Below are positions 16,373 through 25,939 of a stretch of DNA of 64,000 bases, piece by piece. Source of the DNA: Desulfovibrio intestinalis. Lineage in GTDB: Bacteria; Desulfobacterota; Desulfovibrionia; Desulfovibrionales; Desulfovibrionaceae. Every line of letters begins with the position of its first letter. Positions within the stretch are counted from its first letter, which is position 1. The DNA is taken from the NCBI RefSeq assembly GCF_014202345.1, contig NZ_JACHGO010000001.1, positions 1 to 64,000 of the forward strand. The letters run 5' to 3'. The translations under genes were made by a program, and so were the position numbers. The notes under the pieces were generated by a model. That model was not told the DNA's origin and did not search any database. It worked only from the letters and a program-made list of their open reading frames with translations.

Positions 16373-18385
16373 ATGCAGCTGACACCACAAAATAAAGACA
16401 CTGTGGAAAACACTTCCTCTTCTGCGGAGCAGCCGCAAGCAGTGGAAACTGTCTCCGGTGGAGCTCAGGCTGAAACCCGGATACCGGCTTCTCCACCCCC
16501 TGCTTCTGGTCAGACGTTGCAGCAGCCGGATTTCAGCGCTTTCTTCAACGGAGGGGTTGGCAGCGATTTTCTGCCGCACCTTCCTGGCCAGGCTCCGCCT
16601 TTCGGTGGCGTGGGCGCGCCCTCGCAGGGCAGTTTTATGCCTGCGATGCCTGGCGTAGGGTCAGAAGGCGACGCCCAAATGGGCCAGTTGACGTCTCCCG
16701 GCTCTGACGCCACCCAAACGAATGCGATTGGAGGCAGTGCAGATTTCGCCCCCTTGCTGCCGGGGCAAGAGCCCGGAGAAAAGGATTTTCAGCCATTGGG
16801 GCCAGAAGGACAACGGACTGAAAAAGCGGAAGAAAGCGGCCCCAAGGCTTTTTTGAGGGAGCTTTTGCTGGGTGGCGATCATGAACAGAAGCCCGACAAG
16901 AGCCTGCGTCAGTCTGTTGCAGAAACAATGGAGCGCCTGCGAGGTGGGGGCGAGCCAAAAGCTCCCGGCCAACCGCAGAGCAATCCTGGTCTTTTTGCCG
17001 CTATGGATGCCCCTCTCAACGGCCTGACGCCCGATGACATCCAGTTCGCCAGCGAGGTGGATGCGGCCTTGGCGCGACGCCCGCGCTTTGGAGTGCGCGC
17101 GCTTTCCATCAGTGTTGCCGTAATGTTTTTGTGTCTGCTTATCTGGGCGGCCTTTGCCAGCGTGGACGAAGTAACCCACGCGGAAGGCACGGTTGTTGGC
17201 TCGCAGCGCACACAGACCATTCAGAATCTTGAAGGCGGCATCTTGCGCGCGGTTCTTGTTCACGAAGGGCAGATTGTGGACAAAGGGGCGATTCTGGCCC
17301 AGCTGGACAATGAAATGGCCGAAAGCGCCTATAGAGACGCAGTGAACAAGGCTATGGAAAACAGCATGGCCATCATTAGGCTGGAAGCTGAAATCAAGGG
17401 AGAAACTCCCGTATTTCCAGAACATCTTGAAGCATGGGCCAGTAAGCTTATCGGGCGCAAATTGGACGAAAGCACGCTGGTTCGCGCCCGGCAGATCATT
17501 CAGGATCAGGAAAATGCGTATCAGGCCCGGCGCGTGCAGCTCAATGCCGAGATTGAAGTGCTGGAATCGCAATACACCCAGCGCATGCACGATGTGGAAG
17601 AACAAACGGCGCGCAAGGTGCAGCTGGACCGCAGCCTTGCCCTGTCTATCGAACAGCGTGACACGGCGTACGCCCTTGTACAGCGCAACAACTTTTCCAA
17701 GATGGAATACCTTGGCCTGCAGCAACGGGTAGTGGAATTGCAGGGGCAGATCAGCGCCCTTGCGGCCACCATTCCCAAAGCGCAGGCCGCCGCCGAAGAA
17801 TCGCGGCAGCGTATAGCCTCGCGCCGGGCAGAGCAGATAGCGGCCATCACTGATGAGGTGAACAAAAGGCGGCAGGAGCTGAACTCGTTGCGCGAAAGTC
17901 TTTCGGCAGGACGGGACCGTGTTACACGTACGGAACTCCGCACACCGGTGCGCGGCACAGTAAAGCAGATCTATATTTCTACGGTAGGCGGCGTGGTCAA
18001 GCCCGGCGAACCTATCATGGATATCGTGCCGCTGGACGACACGCTGCTGGTGGAAGCCAAGGTCAAGCCGCAGGACGTGGCTTTTCTGCGCCCCGGTCAG
18101 GATGTAATGGTCAAGGTGTCTGCCTACGATTTTTCCATCTACGGGGGGCTCGACGGCAAGCTTGAGTCCATCAGTGCCGACACCATTGAGGACAAGAAGA
18201 GTGAGCATTTCTATCTGGTCAAGGTGCGTACCCAGAAGAACGCCATCGCCTATCACAAGGAACTTCTGCCAATCATACCCGGTATGATCGTGACGACGGA
18301 CATTCTCATCGGCAAAAAGACCGTTCTGGATTACTTGCTCAAGCCCATTCTCAAGGCCAAACAGAACGCCCTGCGTGAACGTTGA
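16373..18385 (+). CDS. HlyD family type I secretion adaptor with disordered cytoplasmic tail
   Basis: About 670 residues. A Gly/Pro-rich N-terminal region of some 240 residues would sit in the cytoplasm. One transmembrane helix follows (SISVAVMFLCLLIWAAFASV, about 245-264), then the HlyD signature (EGTVVGSQRTQTIQNLEGGI), long coiled coils (EIEVLESQYTQRMHDVEEQ) and the C-terminal beta domain (LRTPVRGTVKQIYISTVGG). The usual adaptor is about 430-480 residues, so the tail is extra. ATG 16364 overlapping the ABC gene is the alternative start. It bridges the ABC exporter to TolC. Confidence 0.93.
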   Translation: MQLTPQNKDTVENTSSSAEQPQAVETVSGGAQAETRIPASPPPASGQTLQQPDFSAFFNGGVGSDFLPHLPGQAPPFGGVGAPSQGSFMPAMPGVGSEGDAQMGQLTSPGSDATQTNAIGGSADFAPLLPGQEPGEKDFQPLGPEGQRTEKAEESGPKAFLRELLLGGDHEQKPDKSLRQSVAETMERLRGGGEPKAPGQPQSNPGLFAAMDAPLNGLTPDDIQFASEVDAALARRPRFGVRALSISVAVMFLCLLIWAAFASVDEVTHAEGTVVGSQRTQTIQNLEGGILRAVLVHEGQIVDKGAILAQLDNEMAESAYRDAVNKAMENSMAIIRLEAEIKGETPVFPEHLEAWASKLIGRKLDESTLVRARQIIQDQENAYQARRVQLNAEIEVLESQYTQRMHDVEEQTARKVQLDRSLALSIEQRDTAYALVQRNNFSKMEYLGLQQRVVELQGQISALAATIPKAQAAAEESRQRIASRRAEQIAAITDEVNKRRQELNSLRESLSAGRDRVTRTELRTPVRGTVKQIYISTVGGVVKPGEPIMDIVPLDDTLLVEAKVKPQDVAFLRPGQDVMVKVSAYDFSIYGGLDGKLESISADTIEDKKSEHFYLVKVRTQKNAIAYHKELLPIIPGMIVTTDILIGKKTVLDYLLKPILKAKQNALRER

Positions 18386-18407
18386 TCCGCCGCGAAAGGA
18401 ACGACAT

Positions 18408-20558
18408 ATGGCATTACAGGATTCCTCGAACAAAAAATCACGTAACCGCACTGCGGCATTCATTATGCTGGCGCTCTTTGCGGTCATGTCGGTGTTCATT
18501 GTGATGGGCGCGAACTGGTATCTGCAAAATTCCCGCGAGCGCATGATGCGCGAGATGGGGCAGAATCTGTATGTGCAGACCAATAACAAGGTGGCGCTGC
18601 TCACGGTGTGGTCTGGATCGCTTGTCGAACAGATTGAAGCGTTTGGAGAGCAGGACTTGCTGCGGCTTTTCGCCGCAGAAGTGGACAACTCCGGTCTGTC
18701 TGCCTCAGTTCTTCTGCATGAGGCTCAAAAGGAAGACTCCTCCCCGGCGGCTCCCGAAATCTTTCCAGAGGCAGAATGGGATGGTGGCACGCAGTCACAT
18801 CGGGACCCCATAAGCGCCCTTGGCCCCCGTTTGCCAATGATGGTGCGCCAATTAAAAGATTTTATTGAGAAAAATGCATTCTGGGCTGCATTTTTGGTCA
18901 ATGCGGATCTGGAAATTTACATGTCGCCGGGCACGCCGCCCGTACTGAGCGCCGAGCAACGCGTCTTTCTGGAGGAGGCCTTTAAAACAGGGCACCCTGT
19001 CTTTATGCCTGTACGCCGCCAAAATGGCGAACTGGTTATGGACATGGCGTTTCCCATCAAGGCTCCTCTTTATGTGGACGCAACAGGCGACAAGGTCGTT
19101 TCCGTTTTGCTGACTTCCTACAACGTGCTGCCGGTTGTGAAGGCCATTACGCGGCATAGCGGCGGCAAGGAATACAGCGCGGCCATTTTGCAGCATTTTA
19201 ACGGAGAGCTTCAGCGGATTGACCCCAGCGTACGCGAGGGATTCGTGAAACTGCCCGGCTGGAAATTGCAGGACGGACGCCTGCCTCTGGACATGCGTCA
19301 GGAACCCGGGCCTGGCGGTGCAGATGAAGAGGTTAATTATACTTTGGCTCAACCTGTGCCGCGCTTGCCCTGGCTGGTAGAGCAGGGCGTAGAAGCCGTG
19401 CGCATTGATGCAGATTATGGCTCATTGCGCGGAAATGTAATGTTGGGCGCGGGGTTGGTCATTGCCCTGGTAGGCATCATGCTGGCCGCCTTGTGGTGGT
19501 GGCTTGTGGGCCGCAGAGAGCGTGCCATAGCTGACCAGTTGCGGCAGCTGTACACTGTGGTCAATCAGCAGAAGCAGATCATGGACGGAGTCAATTCCGC
19601 CCTGTCTGCTGGCATAGTGCTCAATGACCTTAATGGCGTTATCTATTACGCCAACCAGAGTTTCGCCAGAATGGCAGACATTGATGTAAACGTTTTGCGC
19701 GGCCGCCCCCATACTGAACTTGGGCCGGATCTGGCGCGCAGTCTTGTAACGCATACGCTGGCAGTACACCAGTCGGGCGGCCTTTCCAGCTTTACCGAAG
19801 CTTTGCCCGTCGAAGGTCACCAGCGGTATTTCTTCACGTCCTGCACGCCCTTCCGCGACGAAGCAGGGCGCATGACAGGCGTTGTGTCTGTTTACAGCGA
19901 TGTTACCGACCTTGCCATGGCGCAGCAAAAAGCGCAGCAGATGGTCAATCAGACGGTCAACGCCTTTGTTCGCGCCATTGAAACCGTGGACAGCTACTTG
20001 CGTGGACATTCCGCCCTGATGGCTCAACTGGCCGTGACTCTGGCCTATTGCCTGGGCAGAACAGACCAGGTGACTCTGTCCACCTTGCGCACAGCGGCCA
20101 ATCTTTCGCAGATCGGCATGATACAGTTGCCCAAGGAGCTGTTCACCAAATCGGGCTTGCTCACGCCAGAAGAAAGAGCGCTTTTGCAAAACCATGTGGA
20201 ATACGCCAAGAGCGCCCTGGCTGGCATTGATTTTGGTTTGCCCGTTATGGAAGCCATTTCGCAAATGTATGAAAGAATGGACGGGTCTGGCTATCCTGAA
20301 AAACTTAGCGGCGACGCAATCTGCGAGAATGCCCGAATTCTGGCCGTTGCAAATACTTTTTGCGCGCTGGTGCGTTCGCGTTCCTACAGGTTGGCTCACA
20401 GCGTCGAGCAAGCTATGGAGATTCTTGACGAGCAGCCGCCCAAGTATGATATGCGGGTAGTGGAGGCGCTCAGGCAGTTTCTGCTGACGGAGCAGGGTAA
20501 AGCCTTCCTCGCCCTGCTGGAGAGCGACCGCTCCGGCGAGCCTGATCAAGAAGGGTAA
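18408..20558 (+). CDS. Membrane Cache/PAS sensor with degenerate HD-GYP domain
   Basis: A 716-residue inner membrane protein: transmembrane helix about 17-38, a periplasmic Cache-like domain to about 340, a second helix (about 344-366), a PAS domain (about 385-500) and a C-terminal HD-GYP-like domain. The GYP motif is kept (MDGSGYPEKLSG), but the HD pair of the usual HDIGK is replaced (NLSQIGMIQLP). The HHE before GSGYP is MYERM, and the usual VAD is VAN. Catalytic metal ligands are therefore missing, which suggests a c-di-GMP-binding or signalling role rather than phosphodiesterase. The start is ATG 18408 with AAAGGA. It follows the adaptor gene by 22 nt. Confidence 0.85.
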   Translation: MALQDSSNKKSRNRTAAFIMLALFAVMSVFIVMGANWYLQNSRERMMREMGQNLYVQTNNKVALLTVWSGSLVEQIEAFGEQDLLRLFAAEVDNSGLSASVLLHEAQKEDSSPAAPEIFPEAEWDGGTQSHRDPISALGPRLPMMVRQLKDFIEKNAFWAAFLVNADLEIYMSPGTPPVLSAEQRVFLEEAFKTGHPVFMPVRRQNGELVMDMAFPIKAPLYVDATGDKVVSVLLTSYNVLPVVKAITRHSGGKEYSAAILQHFNGELQRIDPSVREGFVKLPGWKLQDGRLPLDMRQEPGPGGADEEVNYTLAQPVPRLPWLVEQGVEAVRIDADYGSLRGNVMLGAGLVIALVGIMLAALWWWLVGRRERAIADQLRQLYTVVNQQKQIMDGVNSALSAGIVLNDLNGVIYYANQSFARMADIDVNVLRGRPHTELGPDLARSLVTHTLAVHQSGGLSSFTEALPVEGHQRYFFTSCTPFRDEAGRMTGVVSVYSDVTDLAMAQQKAQQMVNQTVNAFVRAIETVDSYLRGHSALMAQLAVTLAYCLGRTDQVTLSTLRTAANLSQIGMIQLPKELFTKSGLLTPEERALLQNHVEYAKSALAGIDFGLPVMEAISQMYERMDGSGYPEKLSGDAICENARILAVANTFCALVRSRSYRLAHSVEQAMEILDEQPPKYDMRVVEALRQFLLTEQGKAFLALLESDRSGEPDQEG

Positions 20559-20563
20559 TCTAC

Positions 20564-21838
20564 ATGAGATTATTGTTTTTGAATTCAGTCTTCCCCGGTC
20601 GGTTCCGCTCGCTCGCACAAGCATTTGGGGCCATACGCGACAATACCGTCCTTTTTTTGGCAGAATCGGGCCAAAAAACGACCATACCTGGCGTGCGTCG
20701 CCTGCGCCTCGCTCCACCTGCCTCTTATGAAAGCGATGACCCTGCGGAAAGGGAAATTGTTACACGGCTCCGGCGTGGCGCAAGGGCAGGCAATGCCCTG
20801 CTTGCCCTGCGCAAGGAAGGCTTTTCGCCCGACATCATCTGCGCTTCGGCCAGTATGGGCGGTAGCTTCTATGTGCGCGACATTTTTCCTAAAACCTTCT
20901 ATGTGGGACAGGCAGACTGGTTTTATACACAGGGTGAGAGCCACTGTTTTTTCACACGCGGCAAGCCCCGGCCCGCAGCTGATTTTGCTCCTGCCCGAGT
21001 GGCCAACCTGTGGGAATACAACGCCCTCGGCGAGTGCGATCTGGCTGTGACATCGTCCCTTTGGCAGCGTTCGCAGTATCCCGATTTCCTGGCCAAAAAG
21101 CTCCATGTGGTGCACAGCGGCATCAATACCCGGTTCTTTTCACCCCTGGAAGATCAGGAAGAGCGCAGTGGGGAGCTTGTCAGCTTTTTTGGCCCGCCAC
21201 ACGACGCTGCGCGCGGCTTTCAGCAGTTCAAAGACTGCTTGCCCCGTTTGCTTGAGCAAAGGCCCAATTGCCTCGTGCTTTTGTCCTGGCTGGAGAATTC
21301 GCAGGGTGAAGCGCGCGCCCTTCCATCAGGAAGGGCTGAAGAAGAGGCCACGCGCAGCGTGGACAGCCTGAATCTGCCGCCAGAGCAAAGGGTTCGCGTG
21401 CATGTGCTTGGTCCCAGGCCGCTGAAGGAATACCGCGAGCTTTTACGGGCCTCTACCGTGCACGTTTATCTTGCGGCCCCGCATGCACTGACGACAGGGC
21501 TTCTTGAGGGCATGGCTTGTGGCGCGCTGATCGTTGGTTCTGATACGCCGCCTGTGCGCGAGATCATACGCGACGGGGTCAATGGTTTTTTATGCGATTT
21601 TTGGGATGCAGAAGCCATGTCGGCCAAGGTGGTTGCAACGCTGGAAAATGCTTCGACCCTGGATCATGTGCGCTCCAATGCCCAGCAGACCATTCTGCGG
21701 GAATACGACGGGGAAGTGCAGACACGGCGGCTCATGAGCCTCATACTGCACAGTATGGATCAAGAGAAATCTGACGGTAAGCCCGAAGCCAGCAAGAAAG
21801 ATGTTTCTGACGAACAAGACGGAGCAAGCAAAGTATAG
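20564..21838 (+). CDS. GT-B glycosyltransferase (GT4-like)
   Basis: A 424-residue cytoplasmic protein. The C-terminal half has the GT4 pattern: VVHSGINTRFFSP at the domain junction, then LLEGMACGALIVGSDTPPV continuing to REIIRDGVNGFL, the EX7E-type nucleotide-sugar site. The N-terminal half is divergent (FVGQADWFYT-type acceptor region). It starts 5 nt after the Cache/PAS gene and closes the type I secretion operon, so it may glycosylate the exported protein or make a matrix polysaccharide; donor and acceptor are unknown. The last 30 residues are charged and probably disordered. Confidence 0.88.
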   Translation: MRLLFLNSVFPGRFRSLAQAFGAIRDNTVLFLAESGQKTTIPGVRRLRLAPPASYESDDPAEREIVTRLRRGARAGNALLALRKEGFSPDIICASASMGGSFYVRDIFPKTFYVGQADWFYTQGESHCFFTRGKPRPAADFAPARVANLWEYNALGECDLAVTSSLWQRSQYPDFLAKKLHVVHSGINTRFFSPLEDQEERSGELVSFFGPPHDAARGFQQFKDCLPRLLEQRPNCLVLLSWLENSQGEARALPSGRAEEEATRSVDSLNLPPEQRVRVHVLGPRPLKEYRELLRASTVHVYLAAPHALTTGLLEGMACGALIVGSDTPPVREIIRDGVNGFLCDFWDAEAMSAKVVATLENASTLDHVRSNAQQTILREYDGEVQTRRLMSLILHSMDQEKSDGKPEASKKDVSDEQDGASKV

Positions 21839-22152
21839 CCGCATTTTGGGCGGTGACGATGCTCCCCGGTTTTTACCTGTTCTATAGCGGGCGTCGGGGG
21901 GTTCTGCTTTTGCGTTCACGGTTGCGGTTGCGGTTGTGGGCATAAACTATGCGGTTTTGAAGCCTCTTCGCTTTGGTATGCTTTGGCGGCTGCGTGGGCA
22001 GACGCTGCATGCTGCGTTAGCCCTTCGTGCATCGTGCCGTGCGCGCAGGGCGGCTATTTGTTTGCGCAGGTGAACGCGGAAACAACAGTACCGTGATTTT
22101 GAGAATGCATATTCTCAAAATGGGTCCACAATTCTGTGCCTGGTCAGAGATT
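21839..22152. other. Convergent intergenic region with hairpin
   Basis: The only notable element is a perfect 11-bp stem with a 4-nt loop at 22096-22121 (ATTTTGAGAAT / ATTCTCAAAAT). Its arms are T-rich and A-rich, so it could terminate transcription from both sides. No gene is supported. Confidence 0.55.
22096..22121. terminator. Bidirectional hairpin terminator
   Basis: ATTTTGAGAAT-GCAT-ATTCTCAAAAT, a perfect 11-bp stem between two convergent genes. The 3' arm is not followed by a long T-run on either strand, so strength is uncertain. Confidence 0.6.
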
Positions 22153-25035
22153 CTAGGCTATCAGCATGGCCAGGCGGGCCTCAAATTCGTGCTCTGGTTC
22201 TGGCACGGCATAGTAGAAACCTTGTGCCTTGAAGCAGCCAAGCCGCATAAGAATGGCGGCCTGATCCGCTGTTTCCACCCCTTCGCAAATAACGGCCATC
22301 TCCAGTTCAAGGGCAAGCCTGATGATGCTGCTAAGCACAATTTGCGCTCTTTGCCCGGGAAGATCGCGTTGCACAAAGCTGCGGTCGATTTTGATAACAT
22401 CGGCGTTGAGCATTTGCACAAGGCCCAGTGAAGAATAGCCCGAGCCAAAGTCGTCAATGGCCGTTTTAAAGCCGTACTGTTTTAACTGAATCAGGCGCAG
22501 CCATGTGGCTTCGGGATTTTTCATGATAGCGCTTTCAGTTATTTCCACTTCAAGCATTTCGTGAGGAATAGAGTACCGCTCGGCAATTTCGGCCAATTGC
22601 CGGGGGAATTCTGGCCGGTCAAAGTGCAGGCGGGAAAAATTGCATGAAACCGTGTGCAGGGGCAAATTACGCAGCCGCCAGCTTTGCATGGTTTTGCAGA
22701 CCTGCTCAAAGATGTGCAGGTCGATGTCCATTACAAGTCCGTTTCGCTCAAACAAGGGGATAAAGCTGCCGGGCATGAGCAAGCCGTGAACAGGATGATT
22801 CCAGCGTGCCAGCGCTTCGCTGCCAATGATGGCTCCTGTGCGCATATCCACCTTGGCCTGATACCAGGGCACCAGCTCACCGTCTTTAAGCGCTGTTTCG
22901 AGCCTGCCGTTCAATTCCTGATGCAGCAGGGCTTCCTGGCGCATGTGCTCGTCATAAAACAATAAGGGCATGTTTCCGTTACGTTTGGCTTCACGGCGGG
23001 CATAGTTGGCAAGATCCAGCATAAGCTGTACATCACGGCCCTCGGCGCGGCTAACGGCATATGCGCCGTAGACCGTGCTGATTTTGTACGGCATTTCCTG
23101 CTTCTGGCGCCAGATGTCCAGTGCATCATCCATCTGGCGCAAACGCGCCGCCAGGTTCTCCCACCCCTCATCACGTAAAAGCAGCACATACATATCTGCA
23201 GAAATGCGCGCGCAAAGTTCATTGTCGCCAACATTGCGCTGCAAAATATCCGCATAGGTGCACAGCAGTTGGTCGCCGGTGGAAAAACCGAATTGGTCGT
23301 TGATTGTTTTGAACTGGCTGATGTCGCCAAACAGCATCGCATAGCCCTTGCCGCCGGCGCTTGCGAGAAGCGAGGCGCAGTCGAGCCGAAACTTGTAGAG
23401 GTTGGAAAGGCCTGTGAGCGTGTCGCGGTGAAGCAGCATCTGAATGCGCCTGTTGCTGCTCGATTTTATGGCAAGGTTGATTCCCAGAAGCATGGTAATG
23501 ACCGAAAAAAACAGCATCAGTGCACTGAAAGAGGCAAGGGGGTATTGGGCAATGAATTCCGTAAGAGTGGTTTCTCGGCTGGGTACGCTGTGTTTCAGCA
23601 CGAGGTCGTCAATCTGCTCTACGGGCAAAAATTGCAGACTTTTGTCTAGCACAGCAAACAGCCTTGGGTCGGCCTGACGTGAAATGCCTACTCTGAGGTC
23701 GCTGCCATAACTGTCAACCGGGCTTATGACCAAGCCAGCATAATGGGAATTTTTGACCAGATAGTTGGCTGTATAGATGTTGGAATAGGCAACATCCGCC
23801 TCATTACTGAGAATGGCGTCCAGGCAATCACTTAGCGTGGCGTAGTAGCGTATTGTTTTGTCAGGGTTGTTTTCCGCAATATGAGCTGAAAGCAGGTAGC
23901 CACGTTGCAGGGCTATGCGCTGTGTCTGGCCGGGTTTGTCGCGGCTGATCTGGGCAATTGCCGTTCGCAGGTAGGGCCTTGTTGTGCGAACCTGCAGTTT
24001 CTTGTCCCACAGGAAGCTTCCGGGCAGAGCTGCTACGGCATCAATTTCGCCGCCCGTGACCATACTCAGGGCCCTGTCCTGATGCATGGGGACAAATTGA
24101 AACTTGAGGCCTGTCATTTGCTGGATTCTATGGAAGACATCTGCAATTATTCCATAAAACTCATGCGTTTCTGGGTGTTTATAGGTGAGAGGGGCCCACG
24201 TGGGATCGTAGGCCACGGTGATGGTGCCAGCCTCTCGCAGGTATGCCTGCTCTTCAGGAGTAAAAACAGGGAGCTTTGCTATATTGGTTGACAGGTATTT
24301 GCCGTAAAGATCTTGTCCGTAGGATGGATTGCGCAGCATGATTTTCTCAAGGCCATCATTCAGGCGAGCGAGAATTTCAGGTTTGCTGCGGTTTACGGCA
24401 ATATAAAAAGGCTCCGGCGAAAACTGGGCAACCACCCGAAAGGGGCTGTGTTTGCCTAGATTGCTAACGCCCACACCGTCCAATTCTTTATCGTGAAGGG
24501 CTTGCAGCATGGACTGCATGTCAATGTAGGGGGTCAGAATCATGCGCAAGCCGTGCTCACGAATGAACGCTTCTAGGGCGGGCACATTTTTGGTGTTGGC
24601 CACCACGCCCACACGCATGCCATCAAGGGCGGCATGGTTTTCAAAGCTGTAGCGCGAGTCGTCATCCCTGACGCTGATCGTCATGAATGAGTTGGCGAGA
24701 GGCAGGTTGGGAAAGAGCATCTTTTCGGCACGTTCTGGCGTGAAAAAGACGCAAGGCAAAAGGTCTATCTGGTCGCGTTCAAGCATTTGAAGACTGCGGG
24801 TCCAGTTGCCGCAATCCACGACCTTATAGCGCATTCCTGTTGTTCTGGAAATTTCCTGCAGGAACTCAAAAATAAGTCCCTGGTACTGCCCGCTACGGGC
24901 TCGATACATGTAGTCGCCAAATTCAAAAAAACCGACACGCACAGGATTATCCTGAGCGTGGGCACGGGGACAGTAAAATAAACAAAGCAGAGCCGCAATG
25001 ATCAGTAAATGGGCTCTGAACTGAAACATCTTCAT
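22153..25035 (-). CDS. Periplasmic-sensor c-di-GMP protein: two SBP domains, GGDEF (degenerate), EAL
   Basis: A 960-residue membrane protein. A signal peptide (1-27) is followed by two tandem amino-acid-type solute-binding domains (about 31-250 and 265-490) and one transmembrane helix (about 505-528). The GGDEF-fold domain has SADMY at the signature (about residue 613), so diguanylate cyclase activity is unlikely. The EAL domain keeps EALARWNHP (about 739), EVEITES and IDDFGSGYSS (about 860), so c-di-GMP phosphodiesterase activity is plausible, controlled by a periplasmic ligand. GAGGA lies 8 nt before ATG 25035. It is monocistronic. Confidence 0.92.
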   Translation of the reverse strand: MKMFQFRAHLLIIAALLCLFYCPRAHAQDNPVRVGFFEFGDYMYRARSGQYQGLIFEFLQEISRTTGMRYKVVDCGNWTRSLQMLERDQIDLLPCVFFTPERAEKMLFPNLPLANSFMTISVRDDDSRYSFENHAALDGMRVGVVANTKNVPALEAFIREHGLRMILTPYIDMQSMLQALHDKELDGVGVSNLGKHSPFRVVAQFSPEPFYIAVNRSKPEILARLNDGLEKIMLRNPSYGQDLYGKYLSTNIAKLPVFTPEEQAYLREAGTITVAYDPTWAPLTYKHPETHEFYGIIADVFHRIQQMTGLKFQFVPMHQDRALSMVTGGEIDAVAALPGSFLWDKKLQVRTTRPYLRTAIAQISRDKPGQTQRIALQRGYLLSAHIAENNPDKTIRYYATLSDCLDAILSNEADVAYSNIYTANYLVKNSHYAGLVISPVDSYGSDLRVGISRQADPRLFAVLDKSLQFLPVEQIDDLVLKHSVPSRETTLTEFIAQYPLASFSALMLFFSVITMLLGINLAIKSSSNRRIQMLLHRDTLTGLSNLYKFRLDCASLLASAGGKGYAMLFGDISQFKTINDQFGFSTGDQLLCTYADILQRNVGDNELCARISADMYVLLLRDEGWENLAARLRQMDDALDIWRQKQEMPYKISTVYGAYAVSRAEGRDVQLMLDLANYARREAKRNGNMPLLFYDEHMRQEALLHQELNGRLETALKDGELVPWYQAKVDMRTGAIIGSEALARWNHPVHGLLMPGSFIPLFERNGLVMDIDLHIFEQVCKTMQSWRLRNLPLHTVSCNFSRLHFDRPEFPRQLAEIAERYSIPHEMLEVEITESAIMKNPEATWLRLIQLKQYGFKTAIDDFGSGYSSLGLVQMLNADVIKIDRSFVQRDLPGQRAQIVLSSIIRLALELEMAVICEGVETADQAAILMRLGCFKAQGFYYAVPEPEHEFEARLAMLIA

Positions 25036-25939
25036 GTGCGCTTTCCTCAGGTTTCGCAGATCATTAGGGAAGCGTTTGTCCGATGCTACAGAAGCATACC
25101 ACTTCGCACAGTGGATTTTGGTAGAGGCAGCGCGGCCGTCTTTTTATAGCTTATCCTATTGCTATCTAAACCGCTAGGGCTCAGGGGCAACAATCGCGCA
25201 AACCAGGTCATATACGCCAGCTATTTGTCATTTGATAGACAAAGAAGACGTAGGATTGGCCAGCAAATATTGAATGATGAATCACTCTACATGTATTGGA
25301 TTATTGATGCAAGTATCAATTCACCATTATGCACAGATTGGCAGGTGAATCTGGATGTGGCACGGTCATTTTTCTATATAATATACTGATATTAAATGAA
25401 AAAATTGTTTAAATGCGCGGGATTCAATAGTGGAACGATAATACTGACAGTTCGCATTTTTGGTTATCAATAGGTCTTGGAAAGAACTAAGCATGTTTTT
25501 TTATATACTGATGTGAGAATATGTAATTAATCATTTTGATATATATATGAAATACCAAAGTTGCGGAGGTGTATTTATATAGTATTTTTACTCTCTTTGT
25601 GTTCAACTACAAATTGTTTAATAATCTTATGATACTCATATCTGTTTTTTTGCCTATTGATATATATATTATAATATTGGTAGTATATGGAGTGTATTGT
25701 TGTTGTATCATATGTAGTTTTGATATCTATTTATTTATAAATTTATTATTGGCAAGGCATGTAAATGTTTTTTGAAAGAAAATGACAGGAATGTTGGGAG
25801 TATGAATATGATAAAAACTGGATTATGCGGCAATAGCTGCTCACACAAGACGCTTGAAAAAAAGAAAGTGTACTATAGTACTCAATTTATGAGTACTATA
25901 GCGCATGTTCATCGGCCAAAATTGGTGTAATTAATACTC
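25036..25939. other. AT-rich intergenic tract
   Basis: About 900 nt, becoming very AT-rich between about 25380 and 25800 (many TATATA runs), in clear contrast with neighbouring DNA. A hydrophobic 68-codon frame at 25569-25775 is probably a chance result of the base composition. A perfect operator-like palindrome lies at 25873-25901. Foreign origin or a promoter/structural region is possible. Confidence 0.5.
25873..25901. promoter_or_regulatory. Operator-like 12-bp inverted repeat
   Basis: CTATAGTACTCA and TGAGTACTATAG are perfect inverted repeats with a 5-nt spacer, 39 nt before the XRE regulator start. A further TACTCA half-site overlaps that start codon (25935-25940). Autoregulation by the XRE protein is inferred. 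Confidence 0.65.

Noticed and set aside
16661..18688. 675-codon minus-strand frame opposite the HlyD-type adaptor
   Set aside because: A shadow of a strongly supported gene, with composition typical of antisense reading of GC-rich codons.
25569..25775. 68-codon hydrophobic small gene
   Set aside because: Its composition follows the AT-rich DNA, no ribosome binding site has good spacing, and no family resemblance is seen.
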